DNA from: Vulcanibacillus modesticaldus
GTDB taxonomy: Bacteria > Bacillota > Bacilli > Tepidibacillales > Tepidibacillaceae
Assembly: GCF_001730235.1 (NCBI RefSeq)
Contig: NZ_MIJF01000003.1
Coordinates: 1-54,298 of the forward strand
Length of the DNA stretch: 54,298 bases
Reading direction: 5' to 3'
Below are positions 11,402 to 19,922 of this stretch, one piece after another. Below the pieces are notes generated by a model. The model was not told the origin of the DNA. It saw only the letters and a program-made list of their open reading frames with translations, and did no database searches. Every line of letters begins with the position of its first letter. The stretch's first letter is position 1. The position numbers and the translations under genes are program-made.

Positions 11402-12280
11402 ATGGAAAAAAATATTTCTAATAAAACTATGACCCAAAGTGTTATCAAAAAATATAATTTTGCCTTTAAAAAAAGTTTGGGACAAAACTTCCTAGTAGAC
11501 CCCAATATTCTCGATAAAATTGCAGACAGTGCCGACATCAACGATTCAACCGGGGTTATCGAGATAGGTCCAGGCATTGGAGCTTTAACACAAAAATTAG
11601 CTGAGCGAGCGGGTAAAGTGGTTGCAATAGAAATAGATCAACGTTTAATACCTATTCTTAACGAAACATTAGCTGAATACCAAAATATTAAAGTAATTAA
11701 TGCTGATGTACTTAAAACATCCATTGATTCAATTATTAAAAACGAACTAAGTGGTTTTAGCTCAATAAAGGTGGTTGCCAATTTACCATATTATGTAACA
11801 AGCCCAATCTTAATAAAGATACTAACAGAAAAAACAAAGGTCGATTCCATTACTGTAATGATTCAAAAAGAAGTAGCTGAAAGGATAACTGCAAAACCAG
11901 GTGGTAAGGATTATGGCAGTTTGACTGTATTGGTGAATTATTATGCAGAGGCAAATATCATCTTTAGTGTTCCAAGCACTGTATTTATCCCCAAACCTAA
12001 TGTCGATTCTGCTGTAATCCAATTAAAAGTTCGAAAAAATCCACCTATTAAAATTGTTGATGAAGAATTTTTCTTCAAAGTAGTGAGAGTTGCTTTCCAA
12101 CATAGGCGTAAGACTTTGTTTAATAATTTAATTCATGGTTTAATTGAAAAAGGTAAAAAACAGCAATTAGAACAATTATTTTCAGAAATAAACATTGATC
12201 CTAAAAGAAGAGCCGAAACATTCAATCTTGATGAATTTGCAATTTTAACCAATTACTTAGAAAAGTTATTAAATGATTAA
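11402..12280 (+). CDS. rsmA: 16S rRNA dimethyladenosine transferase (KsgA)
   Basis: Dimethylates two adjacent adenines near the 3' end of 16S rRNA and acts late in 30S assembly. GQNF at 27-30, SAM motif EIGPGIG at 54-60 and catalytic NLPYYVTSPI are present. 292 aa, the B. subtilis length. ATG 11402 has AAGGA at 11386-11390; an in-frame ATG at 11381 overlaps rnmV and adds seven residues. In B. subtilis the spore protease gene yabG follows; here veg follows directly. Confidence 0.95.
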   Translation: MEKNISNKTMTQSVIKKYNFAFKKSLGQNFLVDPNILDKIADSADINDSTGVIEIGPGIGALTQKLAERAGKVVAIEIDQRLIPILNETLAEYQNIKVINADVLKTSIDSIIKNELSGFSSIKVVANLPYYVTSPILIKILTEKTKVDSITVMIQKEVAERITAKPGGKDYGSLTVLVNYYAEANIIFSVPSTVFIPKPNVDSAVIQLKVRKNPPIKIVDEEFFFKVVRVAFQHRRKTLFNNLIHGLIEKGKKQQLEQLFSEINIDPKRRAETFNLDEFAILTNYLEKLLND

Positions 12281-12288
12281 GAAATGTA

Positions 12289-12318
12289 TTGACAAGATAA
12301 TTGTACCACTGCTATAAT
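12289..12318 (+). promoter_or_regulatory. veg: Upstream sigma-A promoter of veg
   Basis: TTGACA (12289-12294), 18-bp spacer, TATAAT (12313-12318). Both hexamers match consensus. It overlaps the end of the rsmA gene region. Confidence 0.88.
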
Positions 12319-12329
12319 ATATCTTTTCA

Positions 12330-12358
12330 TTGACATTTTATCCCCTCTATGTTACAAT
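12330..12358 (+). promoter_or_regulatory. veg: Proximal sigma-A promoter of veg
   Basis: TTGACA (12330-12335), 17-bp spacer, TACAAT (12353-12358), the same hexamers as the well-known strong veg promoter of B. subtilis. Start near 12365, about 20 bases before the ATG. Confidence 0.9.
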
Positions 12359-12385
12359 TGGTACGTAGAGAGGTGGTTAGTATAT

Positions 12386-12658
12386 ATGGCTAATAGTTCG
12401 TTAACTGCAATTAAGCGTAATTTGGATCACTATATAGGTGAAAAAATTATGCTTAAGGCCAATGGTGGGAGAAAGAAAACAATAGAACGCACAGGTGTTC
12501 TAGAAGAGACCTACCCTTCTGTCTTCATTGTAAAGTTAGATGAAGATAATAATTCTTTTAAAAGGGTATCTTATAGTTACGCTGATATACTTACTGCATC
12601 TGTTGAACTTACAATATGTAAGGATGATGGACAAGTTAAAATAACAAGTGGTATATAA
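12386..12658 (+). CDS. veg: Veg protein
   Basis: Small highly expressed protein linked in B. subtilis to biofilm matrix gene expression (through SinR) and to spore outgrowth. Strong identity in [20 protein letters not shown] and the [11 protein letters not shown]...SYSYADIL segment. 90 aa, SH3-like DUF1021 family. ATG 12386 behind AGAGAGGTGG (12367-12376). Driven by two consensus promoters and closed by its own terminator, so it is a strong monocistronic unit. Confidence 0.95.
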   Translation: MANSSLTAIKRNLDHYIGEKIMLKANGGRKKTIERTGVLEETYPSVFIVKLDEDNNSFKRVSYSYADILTASVELTICKDDGQVKITSGI

Positions 12659-12668
12659 TATTTTGAGG

Positions 12669-12696
12669 GTAGGACATTCTGTTCTACTTTTTTTTT
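12669..12696 (+). terminator. Terminator of veg
   Basis: GTAGGAC (12669-12675) pairs with GTTCTAC (12681-12687), one G-T pair, loop ATTCT, followed by nine T. Confidence 0.85.
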
Positions 12697-12719
12697 GTTA
12701 TTAATCCCATACTTTAACG

Positions 12720-12750
12720 TTATTAAATACAAACAAAAATACATATACTA
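12720..12750 (+). promoter_or_regulatory. sspF: Possible sigma-G promoter of sspF
   Basis: TATACTA (12744-12750) matches six of seven positions of the sigma-G -10 CATACTA. The -35 region TTATTA, 18 bp upstream, is a weak match to TGNATA. The call leans on sspF being a forespore gene in B. subtilis. Confidence 0.35.
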
Positions 12751-12780
12751 TGAGCGTCCACAAAAAAGGGAGGTATAATG

Positions 12781-12963
12781 ATGGGCCGTAGACGCGGAGT
12801 GATGTCTGAAGCTTTTAAAGAAGAATTAGCAAAAGAACTTGGTTTTTATGATACCGTCCAAAAGGAAGGATGGGGTGGAATCACAACCCGCGATGCAGGA
12901 AACATGGTGAAAAAGGCTATTGAGATAGCCGAGAGAAGCTTAGTTGAAAAGGGTCGATCATAA
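12781..12963 (+). CDS. sspF: Alpha/beta-type small acid-soluble spore protein SspF
   Basis: Minor alpha/beta SASP that coats forespore DNA and protects it from UV and heat. 60 aa; the N-terminus [16 protein letters not shown], and the signature [17 protein letters not shown] are clearly SspF. Two adjacent ATG codons exist; 12781 is preferred since GGGAGG (12768-12773) is 7 bp away, while 12778 is too near. Monocistronic with its own terminator; expected only in the forespore. Confidence 0.95.
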   Translation: MGRRRGVMSEAFKEELAKELGFYDTVQKEGWGGITTRDAGNMVKKAIEIAERSLVEKGRS

Positions 12964-12976
12964 ATTGTGGACAACG

Positions 12977-13010
12977 AGCTAGGGAAATAATTTTCCCTAG
13001 CTTTTTATTT
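12977..13010 (+). terminator. Terminator of sspF
   Basis: Stem AGCTAGGGAAA (12977-12987) with TTTCCCTAGCT (12992-13002), 11 bp, loop of four, then TTTTATTT. Confidence 0.9.
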
Positions 13011-13068
13011 TATAAGTAAAATGCTAAAATGAAATGATGGATATAGTTATTAGAGTGGGTGATGGTTA

Positions 13069-13923
13069 ATGAAGCTGTTTGAAAAAGCTCCAGCTAAAAT
13101 AAATTTAACATTAGATGTTATAGGTAAGCGTGATGATGGTTATCATGAAATTGAAATGATCATGACGACGATAGATTTAGCGGATAGAATTTCTTTTGAG
13201 GAAATAGAAGGGAATCAGATAATATTAGAATCAAATTCTGGTATAGTTCCTAACGATGAAAGAAATCTTGTATATAAATCGGCAAAACTGATTAAATCGA
13301 AGTTTAATATTGATAAAGGTGTAAAAATTTACTTAGAAAAGAATATCCCGGTTGCTGCTGGTTTGGCAGGTGGTAGCAGTGATGCTGCAGCAACATTAAG
13401 AGGATTAAATCGCTTGTGGAAACTCGGTTTAAGTGAAAAAGAACTGATGGAATTAGGAGAAGAAATTGGTTCAGACGTACCCTTTTGTGTTGTCGGAGGT
13501 ACAGCATTAGCAACTGGTAGGGGCGAGAAGATTCAAAAGATAACTTCTGTTCCTTCAGGTTGGGTAATATTAGCTAAATTGCCAATAGGAGTATCTACAT
13601 CTGTGATATATAATGCCCTTAAACTTGATGAAATTAAAGAGCATCCAAAGACGGAGCAAATGATAAAAGCTATTGAAGATCAGGATTTTTCTATGATGAC
13701 AAAATTACTTTCCAATGTATTAGAGAATGTAACGTTTTCACTTTATCCCCAAGTTAAACAATTGTACAAACAAATGAAGCAATTTAGTGGAGAAGGGGTA
13801 CTAATGTCGGGAAGTGGTCCTACTGTATATGCATTAGTAAATATGGAGTCAAGAAAAAATCGTATTTATAATGCATTAAGGGGATTTTGTAAGGAAGTAT
13901 ATGCAGTACGCTTACTAAGGTAA
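13069..13923 (+). CDS. ispE: 4-diphosphocytidyl-2-C-methyl-D-erythritol kinase
   Basis: GHMP kinase of the non-mevalonate (MEP) isoprenoid pathway; phosphorylates CDP-ME. APAKINL at 7-13, the ATP-binding [14 protein letters not shown] at 94-107 and the C-terminal [10 protein letters not shown] loop are intact. 284 aa. The MEP pathway is thus used for isoprenoids. GGGTGATGG precedes the ATG. Located upstream of purR as in B. subtilis. Confidence 0.95.
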   Translation: MKLFEKAPAKINLTLDVIGKRDDGYHEIEMIMTTIDLADRISFEEIEGNQIILESNSGIVPNDERNLVYKSAKLIKSKFNIDKGVKIYLEKNIPVAAGLAGGSSDAAATLRGLNRLWKLGLSEKELMELGEEIGSDVPFCVVGGTALATGRGEKIQKITSVPSGWVILAKLPIGVSTSVIYNALKLDEIKEHPKTEQMIKAIEDQDFSMMTKLLSNVLENVTFSLYPQVKQLYKQMKQFSGEGVLMSGSGPTVYALVNMESRKNRIYNALRGFCKEVYAVRLLR

Positions 13924-13930
13924 TACTAAC

Positions 13931-13980
13931 TTGAAAAATACGTACTATAGTGATATATTCTGTTCAAAATATTCGTTTTT
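13931..13980 (+). promoter_or_regulatory. purR: purR promoter with an inverted PurBox pair
   Basis: TTGAAA (13931-13936), 17-bp spacer, TATATT (13954-13959). Two PurBox-like elements face each other: plus strand 13936-13948 (core ACGTAC) and minus strand 13980-13968 (core ACGAAT), each agreeing with AWWWCCGAACWWT at 11 of 13 positions and separated by 19 bases. One lies between -35 and -10, the other just past the start site, a layout that would let PurR repress its own gene. Confidence 0.65.
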
Positions 13981-13993
13981 ATGGAGGTGTAGT

Positions 13994-14818
13994 ATGAAGA
14001 AAATGCGGCGAAGTGAAAGAATAGTTGATTTGACGAGGCAGTTTTTAGAAAATCCTCATACCTTAATTCCGTTAACCTATTTTGCCGAATGTTATCAAGC
14101 CGCCAAATCATCGATTAGCGAAGATATAGTTATCGTTAACGAAATGTTCCAAAGTGAAGGGATTGGTGAATTGGTTACTTCTGCTGGAGCCGCAGGAGGA
14201 GTTAAATATATACCAGCTATTTCTATAAAAGAAGCTAAGGAAAGTATGATAAAGATCTGTCAAGAATTATCTAATAATGAAAGACTTTTACCTGGTGGAT
14301 ACTTATATATGTTAGATATTATAGGTACTCCAAAATGGCTCAAAACAATTGGAAGAATGTTTGCTTCAATTTTTGCTAAAGAAGAAATAGATGTGATAGT
14401 AACAGTTGAAACTAAAGGAATACCAATTGCCCACGCTACAGCAAGTTATTTAAACGTTCCGGTTTTGGTGGCAAATAAAGATAGTAAGGTAACAGAAGGT
14501 TCTGTTGTAACCATTAATTATATTTCTGGTTCCACAAAAAGGATTCAAACTATGTCTTTGGCAAAAAGAGCCTTAAGAGAGGGAGCCAATGTTTTAATCA
14601 TTGATGATTTTATGAAAGCTGGAGGCACAATAAAGGGTATGATCAATCTTCTACAGGAATTTAATGCTCAGATAAAAGGAATAGGAGTCTTCGTGGAGGT
14701 AGATGGTGCCCAAGAGAAATTGGTTGAAGATTACATATCTTTAGCTCGTCTGACTGAAGTTGATGAGAAGGAAAAAAATATAAAAGTAGAATTAGGTAAT
14801 TATTTCAAGGAGGGATAA
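13994..14818 (+). CDS. purR: Purine operon repressor PurR
   Basis: PRPP-responsive repressor of purine synthesis and transport genes. N-terminal winged helix (about 1-75) and a phosphoribosyltransferase-type domain whose PRPP loop [11 protein letters not shown] lies within 200-213. It binds PRPP but has no catalysis in the family. 274 aa. ATG 13994 behind GGAGGTG (13983-13989); an upstream in-frame start at 13931 would run through the promoter. Two bases before ridA, so co-transcribed. Confidence 0.95.
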   Translation: MKKMRRSERIVDLTRQFLENPHTLIPLTYFAECYQAAKSSISEDIVIVNEMFQSEGIGELVTSAGAAGGVKYIPAISIKEAKESMIKICQELSNNERLLPGGYLYMLDIIGTPKWLKTIGRMFASIFAKEEIDVIVTVETKGIPIAHATASYLNVPVLVANKDSKVTEGSVVTINYISGSTKRIQTMSLAKRALREGANVLIIDDFMKAGGTIKGMINLLQEFNAQIKGIGVFVEVDGAQEKLVEDYISLARLTEVDEKEKNIKVELGNYFKEG

Positions 14819-14820
14819 AA

Positions 14821-15198
14821 ATGGAAACTATTTCTACAAACAAAGCGCCTAAAGCGATTGGTCCTTATTCTCAGGCTGTTAAAGTAAATTCCTTTATCTT
14901 TACTTCAGGACAAATTCCTTTGACAAAAGATGGTGAATTGATTGATGGTAATATAAAGGAACAAACAGAGCAAGTATTTAAGAACTTAATAGCCGTATTA
15001 GAAGCCGAACAATTAACTCTTAATGATGTTGTTAAAGTAACTGTATATCTAAAGGATATGAATGAATTCCAAGAGATGAATGAAGTTTATGCCACTTACT
15101 TCAAAGAACATAAACCAGCTAGGTCCACTGTAGAAGTTGCAAGATTACCTAAAGATGTGAAGGTAGAAATCGAAATGATAGCGTTTAAATCTGAATAA
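14821..15198 (+). CDS. ridA: RidA, 2-iminobutanoate/2-iminopropanoate deaminase
   Basis: Hydrolyses reactive enamine/imine products of PLP enzymes such as threonine dehydratase, protecting the cell from 2-aminoacrylate. 125 aa, trimeric YjgF family; [15 protein letters not shown] and the key arginine in [12 protein letters not shown] are present. ATG 14821 with AAGGAGGG upstream, directly after purR, as yabJ follows purR in B. subtilis. Confidence 0.95.
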   Translation: METISTNKAPKAIGPYSQAVKVNSFIFTSGQIPLTKDGELIDGNIKEQTEQVFKNLIAVLEAEQLTLNDVVKVTVYLKDMNEFQEMNEVYATYFKEHKPARSTVEVARLPKDVKVEIEMIAFKSE

Positions 15199-15232
15199 AT
15201 TTCAAATTTTTTTATTTTTTTGTCATTTAATT

Positions 15233-15261
15233 GCAGGATTTTTTCTATTTATATAGAATAT
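15233..15261 (+). promoter_or_regulatory. spoVG: Sigma-H promoter of spoVG
   Basis: GCAGGATTT (15233-15241), 11-bp spacer, ATAGAATAT (15253-15261): a full match to the sigma-H consensus RNAGGAWWW-N11/12-RNNGAATWW. An AT-rich stretch just upstream (15199-15230) resembles the AbrB-bound region of the B. subtilis promoter. Confidence 0.88.
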
Positions 15262-15304
15262 TTATCTCGAGCTTGGATTTATAGAAAAGGTGGTGAAAAA
15301 TAGA

Positions 15305-15583
15305 ATGGAAGTTACTGATGTAAGACTTCGCAGAGTTAATACGGAGGGTCGAATGAGAGCTATTGCATCTATTACTATTGATAATGAGTTTGTTGTCCAT
15401 GATATTCGTGTCATTGATGGTAACAATGGAATGTTTGTTGCTATGCCAAGTAAGAGAACTCCAGATGGAGAGTTTCGAGATATAGCTCATCCTATTACTT
15501 CTTCCACACGTGAAAAGATTCAAGCTGCTGTACTTGCAGAGTATGAACGTGCTGAGGAAGAAGAAATGGTAGCAGGTGCATAA
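15305..15583 (+). CDS. spoVG: SpoVG, RNA/DNA-binding developmental regulator
   Basis: Small nucleic acid-binding protein acting in sporulation, septation and virulence regulation in Bacillota. Nearly all of [30 protein letters not shown] and [18 protein letters not shown] is conserved. 92 aa. ATG 15305 chosen with AAAGGTGGTGA at 15286-15296; an in-frame GTG at 15290 overlaps the ribosome site. Expression should rise at the transition state through sigma-H and relief of AbrB. Confidence 0.96.
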   Translation: MEVTDVRLRRVNTEGRMRAIASITIDNEFVVHDIRVIDGNNGMFVAMPSKRTPDGEFRDIAHPITSSTREKIQAAVLAEYERAEEEEMVAGA

Positions 15584-15605
15584 AATTTTGATTATTTTAA
15601 GAAGC

Positions 15606-15640
15606 AAGAGGGCTCAAAATATGGGCCCTCTTTTATTTTT
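15606..15640 (+). terminator. Terminator of spoVG
   Basis: 10-bp stem AAGAGGGCTC (15606-15615) with GGGCCCTCTT (15623-15632), one G-T pair, 7-base loop, then TTATTTTT. Confidence 0.9.
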
Positions 15641-15693
15641 ATAGATTGTGGAAATTGATGTTTTTTGAAAAATAATCCTATAGTTAAATTATC

Positions 15694-15722
15694 TTGAAAA
15701 CAGTGTACAATTGATATATAGT
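15694..15722 (+). promoter_or_regulatory. glmU: Sigma-A promoter of glmU
   Basis: TTGAAA (15694-15699), 17-bp spacer, TATAGT (15717-15722). Start near 15729, 33 bases before the ATG. Confidence 0.7.
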
Positions 15723-15761
15723 CAAAATGGGTATTATTGAGCGAAAAAATGGGGGTAGTTT

Positions 15762-17153
15762 ATGTCTGATTTGTATTCAATTGTATTAGCAGCTGGCAAA
15801 GGAACACGGATGAAATCCACACTGCCTAAAGTACTTCATAAAGTTGGTGGCAAACCAATGATTGGGCATGTTATTGACGTCTTACAAGAAATCAATACGC
15901 AAGAAATTGTTGTAATAGTAGGACATGAATCGGAAAAGGTTAAAGAGTACGTTGGTGGCAACGCCTTATTTGCCGAACAATTGGAACAACTAGGAACAGC
16001 TCATGCTGTATCTCAAGCAAGTCCAATTTTAAGCAATAAATCAGGAACTACTTTAGTTATTTGTGGTGATACACCTTTATTTACAAAGGAAACTTTGTCA
16101 GCCCTTATTGAAAAGCATCATAATAAAAATGCTGCAGCGACCATTTTAACAACCGAATTGAGCTCTCCTACAGGTTATGGAAGAATAATTCGCGATGATA
16201 AAGGTAATGTGCTTAAAATAGTAGAAGAAAAAGATGCATCATTAGAAGAAAAAGAAATAAAGGAAGTCAATTCTGGAACCTACTGTTTTGATAATCAAAA
16301 ATTATTTGCTGCACTTTCTAAGGTTAATAACAATAATAAGCAAGGTGAGTACTACCTTACTGATGTGATCGAAATCCTTAAAACTAGTGGAGAGATAGTT
16401 ACAGCTTATAAAACTGATAATCATTTAGAAACAATCGGAGTTAATGACCGGATAGCCTTGGCTAAGGCTGAAAAAATTATGAGAAACCGCGTAATTGAAA
16501 AGCATATGAGAGAAGGGGTTACAATAATTGACCCTGATAACACATATATTGAGAAGGATGTTCAGATAGCTCCAGATACCATAATTTATCCAGGTACCTA
16601 TTTAAGGGGAAAAACAGTCATTGGTTCAAATTGTGAGATTGGACCAAACACAGAACTGACAAATGTTGAAGTAGCTAGTAATGTATCAATTACCTATTCA
16701 GTTGTGATATCTTCTAATATTGAAGAGAATGCGAAAATAGGTCCATTTGCTTTTATCAGACCTGGGTCACATATTGGAGCATCAGTTAAAGTAGGAGATT
16801 TTGTTGAAATTAAAAATTCTAAGCTGGGAAAAGGGACTAAGGTCTCACATCTTTCTTATATCGGTGACGCAGACTTAGGAGAAGATATAAATATAGGTTG
16901 TGGAACAATTACTGTAAATTACGATGGGTTTAGTAAACATCGCACGATAATTGAAGATCGATCTTTTATTGGATGTAATACTAATCTAATCGCACCTGTT
17001 AGCGTTGGAAAAGACGCTTATGTGGCAGCAGGTTCTACAATAACTGATGATGTTCCTGATTTTAGTTTAGCTATAGCTAGAGAAAGACAGACAAATAAGA
17101 AAGATTATGTTAAGAAAATCAAGGAAAAAAAACAAATCAATTCAAATAAATAG
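15762..17153 (+). CDS. glmU: Bifunctional UDP-GlcNAc pyrophosphorylase / GlcN-1-P acetyltransferase
   Basis: Makes UDP-N-acetylglucosamine, precursor of peptidoglycan and teichoic acids. The N-terminal uridylyltransferase domain has [11 protein letters not shown] (9-19); the C-terminal half is a left-handed beta-helix of hexapeptide repeats ending in the acetyltransferase site ([21 protein letters not shown]). 463 aa with a lysine-rich tail. ATG 15762 with GGGGGTAG upstream. First gene of a glmU-prs unit. Confidence 0.96.
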   Translation: MSDLYSIVLAAGKGTRMKSTLPKVLHKVGGKPMIGHVIDVLQEINTQEIVVIVGHESEKVKEYVGGNALFAEQLEQLGTAHAVSQASPILSNKSGTTLVICGDTPLFTKETLSALIEKHHNKNAAATILTTELSSPTGYGRIIRDDKGNVLKIVEEKDASLEEKEIKEVNSGTYCFDNQKLFAALSKVNNNNKQGEYYLTDVIEILKTSGEIVTAYKTDNHLETIGVNDRIALAKAEKIMRNRVIEKHMREGVTIIDPDNTYIEKDVQIAPDTIIYPGTYLRGKTVIGSNCEIGPNTELTNVEVASNVSITYSVVISSNIEENAKIGPFAFIRPGSHIGASVKVGDFVEIKNSKLGKGTKVSHLSYIGDADLGEDINIGCGTITVNYDGFSKHRTIIEDRSFIGCNTNLIAPVSVGKDAYVAAGSTITDDVPDFSLAIARERQTNKKDYVKKIKEKKQINSNK

Positions 17154-17176
17154 ATAACTTTTTGGAGGAAAATAAA

Positions 17177-18124
17177 ATGTCATACGCTGATTCAAATTTA
17201 AAGGTTTTTACATGCAATGCAAACAGAGAACTAGCTGAAGAAATTGCACAAATAATTGGTGTACCAGTAGGTGACGCTGAAGTTGCCCATTTTAGTGATG
17301 GCGAAATTCAAGTCAAGTTAAATGAAAGTGTCCGCGGTTCTGATGTATTTGTAATTCAACCGACCTGTGCCCCTGTTAATGAAAATCTGATGGAACTATT
17401 AATCATGGTAGATGCATTAAAAAGAGCATCAGCTAAAAGTATCAATGTAGTTATTCCTTATTACGGATATGCAAGACAAGATAGAAAAGCTAGGGCTCGT
17501 GACCCAATTACAGCAAAGTTAGTAGCAAATTTAATTGAAACCGCTGGTGCTCATCGCATGATCGCAATGGATTTACATGCTACACAGATACAGGGATTTT
17601 TTGATATTCCTGTAGATCATTTATTAGGAGTACCAATTTTGGCAGATTTCTTCTCAAAGAAGAATTTAAAAGATATTGTAGTTGTCTCACCTGATCATGG
17701 CGGGGTTACTAGAGCAAGAAAAATGGCAGAAAGACTGGGTGCTCCAATTGCCATAATTGATAAGCGTAGACCAGAGCCTAATGTAGCTGAGGTTATGAAT
17801 ATCGTTGGTAACGTAGAAGGAAAGACAGCAATACTGATAGATGATATTATTGATACAGCAGGAACAATTACTTTAGCTGCTAATGCCTTAAAAGAGGCAG
17901 GAGCTGAAGAAGTTTATGCAACTTGTACTCATCCCGTTTTATCCGGGCCAGCGATTGAAAGGATACAAAAATCTCATATCAAGGAATTAGTAATTACCAA
18001 CACCATACCATTGCCTGCGGAGAAAAATATAGATAAGATCAAGGTGCTTTCCGTTGCACCGCTTATCGGTGAAGCGATAATAAGGATCCATGAACAATTA
18101 TCTGTAAGCAAATTATTTGACTAA
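17177..18124 (+). CDS. prs: Ribose-phosphate pyrophosphokinase
   Basis: Makes PRPP from ribose 5-phosphate and ATP for purines, pyrimidines, NAD, His and Trp; PRPP is also the ligand of PurR encoded 3 kb upstream. Conserved [22 protein letters not shown] and the PRPP loop [11 protein letters not shown]. 315 aa. ATG 17177 after GGAGG (17164-17168); a TTG at 17162 overlaps that site. 23 bp after glmU. Confidence 0.96.
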   Translation: MSYADSNLKVFTCNANRELAEEIAQIIGVPVGDAEVAHFSDGEIQVKLNESVRGSDVFVIQPTCAPVNENLMELLIMVDALKRASAKSINVVIPYYGYARQDRKARARDPITAKLVANLIETAGAHRMIAMDLHATQIQGFFDIPVDHLLGVPILADFFSKKNLKDIVVVSPDHGGVTRARKMAERLGAPIAIIDKRRPEPNVAEVMNIVGNVEGKTAILIDDIIDTAGTITLAANALKEAGAEEVYATCTHPVLSGPAIERIQKSHIKELVITNTIPLPAEKNIDKIKVLSVAPLIGEAIIRIHEQLSVSKLFD

Positions 18125-18128
18125 AATA

Positions 18129-18188
18129 GTTTAGATTTCCCTATATCAGGAAATAATATGGATAGCTTATTTCTGGAGGGGAAATCTA
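18129..18188 (+). promoter_or_regulatory. ctc: ctc leader: possible sigma-B promoter and start-masking hairpin
   Basis: GTTTAG (18129-18134), 14-bp spacer, GGAAAT (18149-18154) is a partial match to the sigma-B pattern GTTTAA/GGGTAT known at ctc in B. subtilis. Independently, TAGATTTCCC (18132-18141) is perfectly complementary to GGGAAATCTA (18179-18188), which includes the 3' part of the ribosome binding site and the first base of the start codon. Confidence 0.45.
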
Positions 18189-18829
18189 TGGAAAAATCTA
18201 ATATAGAGGCTATACCAAGATCCAAAAATTCTAATGCCTATTTACGACAATTAAGAGAAGAGGGTTTTATCCCAGGTGTATTGTATGGGCATGAACAATC
18301 TAGTCAACCTATACAATTAAATAAAAAAGCTCTTTATAAACAGCTTAACAGACATGGAATGAGTAGTATTTTTCAAGTTGAGATAGGAGAAGAATTAGTA
18401 CCAGTAAAAATGAATGAAGTTCAAAAGGATGCTATTAATAAAGAAATAATCCATGTCGATTTACAGCGGGTAGAAATGGATAAAGCTATTGATATTGCAG
18501 TTCCAATACATCTTACTGGTCAAGCGGTCGGAGTGAAAAGTGGAGGAACTATTCAGCAGCAATTGAGAATGATTAAGGTTAGAGCTTTGCCGACCCTTAT
18601 ACCTGAATCAATTTACGTAGATGTAACAGATCTAGAAATTGGAGATAGTCTATTAATAAAGGATATAGACATTCCGGATGAATTAGAGGTTCTCAATGAA
18701 TCAGAATCAGTGGTCTTAACAATATTACCGCCTAAAATGAATGAGGAAGAGATAGAAGGAGATGTACCCGATTCAGAACCGGAGATTGTGGATGCTAAAG
18801 ATGGTCGTGGCATAGATGCAGCTAAATGA
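18188..18829 (+). CDS. ctc: Ribosomal protein bL25, Ctc form
   Basis: Binds 5S rRNA in the 50S subunit; the Ctc form is a general stress protein in Bacillus. N-terminal L25 domain (about 1-90) followed by the TL5/Ctc C-terminal domain and a very acidic tail (EEEIEGDVPDSEPEI). 213 aa. ATG 18188 with GGAGGGG at 18175-18181; an in-frame ATG at 18158 has no ribosome site. Position between prs and pth is conserved. Confidence 0.94.
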   Translation: MEKSNIEAIPRSKNSNAYLRQLREEGFIPGVLYGHEQSSQPIQLNKKALYKQLNRHGMSSIFQVEIGEELVPVKMNEVQKDAINKEIIHVDLQRVEMDKAIDIAVPIHLTGQAVGVKSGGTIQQQLRMIKVRALPTLIPESIYVDVTDLEIGDSLLIKDIDIPDELEVLNESESVVLTILPPKMNEEEIEGDVPDSEPEIVDAKDGRGIDAAK

Positions 18830-18849
18830 TTAGATCTACATTTAAATGG

Positions 18850-18880
18850 CGTAACCTAACAAGGTTACGTTTTTTCTTTT
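18850..18880 (+). terminator. Terminator after ctc
   Basis: 8-bp perfect stem CGTAACCT (18850-18857) with AGGTTACG (18862-18869), loop AACA, then TTTTTTCTTTT. Confidence 0.9.
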
Positions 18881-18931
18881 CTTAAGATTTGTTACAATAA
18901 AGTCAGCAAGTTTATGGTAGGAGGATAATCT

Positions 18932-19498
18932 ATGAAAATTATAGTTGGGTTAGGCAATCCCGGAAAAAAATATGAATATACTAAACATAATATTGGGTTT
19001 TTAACCATTGATAATTTAACTAAAAAAATCGGTGAAAATTCTATGATAAAAGACATTTCTAAATTTAATGCTTTGATTACCAAGATTAGCCATAACAATC
19101 AACAAGTATTATTAGTTAAGCCTTTAACATATATGAATTTATCTGGGGAGGCAGTCAGACCTATTTTAGATTGGTATAAGATTGATATAGAAGATATGAT
19201 TATCATTTATGATGATTTAGATCTACCTCTAGGGAAAATTAGGATCAGAGAAAAAGGAAGTGCTGGTGGACATAATGGAATGAAGTCAATCATTCAGAAT
19301 GTTGGAACTGATCAATTCAAGCGAATTAGGATTGGTATAGACAGAAAAGAGGAGATACCTGTGGTTGATTATGTATTGACGCCATTTAGCGCTCAAGAAA
19401 AGACTGTTATTGAAAAAAGTATTAATACGGTGAGTGATGCTATTATAGATTGGATAAATGGTGTAGACTTCAAAAAAATTATGAGTACTTATCAGTAG
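18932..19498 (+). CDS. pth: Peptidyl-tRNA hydrolase
   Basis: Releases tRNA from peptidyl-tRNA dropped by ribosomes. GLGNPG (6-11) with N9, catalytic H19 in YTKHNIGF, and GSAGGHNGMKSI are intact. 188 aa. ATG 18932 with TAGGAGG upstream. A TG-T-TACAAT extended -10 at 18890-18898 may start transcription just after the ctc terminator. Confidence 0.96.
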   Translation: MKIIVGLGNPGKKYEYTKHNIGFLTIDNLTKKIGENSMIKDISKFNALITKISHNNQQVLLVKPLTYMNLSGEAVRPILDWYKIDIEDMIIIYDDLDLPLGKIRIREKGSAGGHNGMKSIIQNVGTDQFKRIRIGIDRKEEIPVVDYVLTPFSAQEKTVIEKSINTVSDAIIDWINGVDFKKIMSTYQ

Positions 19499-19532
19499 AA
19501 AAGTTAAGATATATAAAAAATCTTAAATTTTG

Positions 19533-19563
19533 GTATGGACTTTACAGGGGGCGGGAAATAATA
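19533..19563 (+). promoter_or_regulatory. fin: Sigma-F promoter of fin
   Basis: GTATG (19533-19537) is one base off the sigma-F -35 GYATA; after 16 bp, GGAAATAATA (19554-19563) satisfies every fixed position of the sigma-F -10 GGNNANANTR. Expected start lies about 25 bases before the fin ATG. Confidence 0.7.
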
Positions 19564-19596
19564 GGATTATAAATGGGATAATGGAGGCACACTACA

Positions 19597-19824
19597 ATGT
19601 TAAGATATGTATGTAAATATTGTGGTCAAAATTTGGGTCGCATTGATCTAAATCAGGTTGACGAAGTAAGATTAGGCTTACAATCCTTGACCCCCTTAGA
19701 GCTGAAGAGTATAATTACCTTTGAGTTAAATGGAGACATGACTGCTAATATTATATGTGAATATTGCCAAGAGGCGTTAGAAAAAAATCCTGAATTATCA
19801 CTAATTTCTAATCCTTTGCAATAG
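19597..19824 (+). CDS. fin: Fin, anti-sigma-F factor of the forespore
   Basis: Small zinc-binding protein (YabK) that displaces sigma-F in the forespore and helps the change to sigma-G. 75 aa with paired knuckles C6-x2-C9 and C54-x2-C57 and the conserved ICEYCQEALEKNPEL end. ATG 19597 with TGGAGG upstream. Separate from mfd by a terminator. Promoter is a good sigma-F match, giving the feedback loop described in B. subtilis. Confidence 0.92.
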   Translation: MLRYVCKYCGQNLGRIDLNQVDEVRLGLQSLTPLELKSIITFELNGDMTANIICEYCQEALEKNPELSLISNPLQ

Positions 19825-19841
19825 ATATACGGTCAGCAATA

Positions 19842-19875
19842 GGGCTTTGGCTGTCTAGCTAAAGCTTATTTTGTC
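19842..19875 (+). terminator. Terminator of fin
   Basis: 11-bp stem (19842-19852 with 19857-19867) with three G-T pairs, loop GTCT, followed by ATTTTGT. Confidence 0.65.
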
Positions 19876-19922
19876 TTGATTAAAAGATGGTGAATATAAA
19901 TTTAATAGGAAAGGAGGATTTT

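Noticed and set aside
15245-15607. A 120-codon minus-strand frame opposite spoVG
   Set aside because: Antisense to SpoVG and its sigma-H promoter; composition shows no protein-like features.
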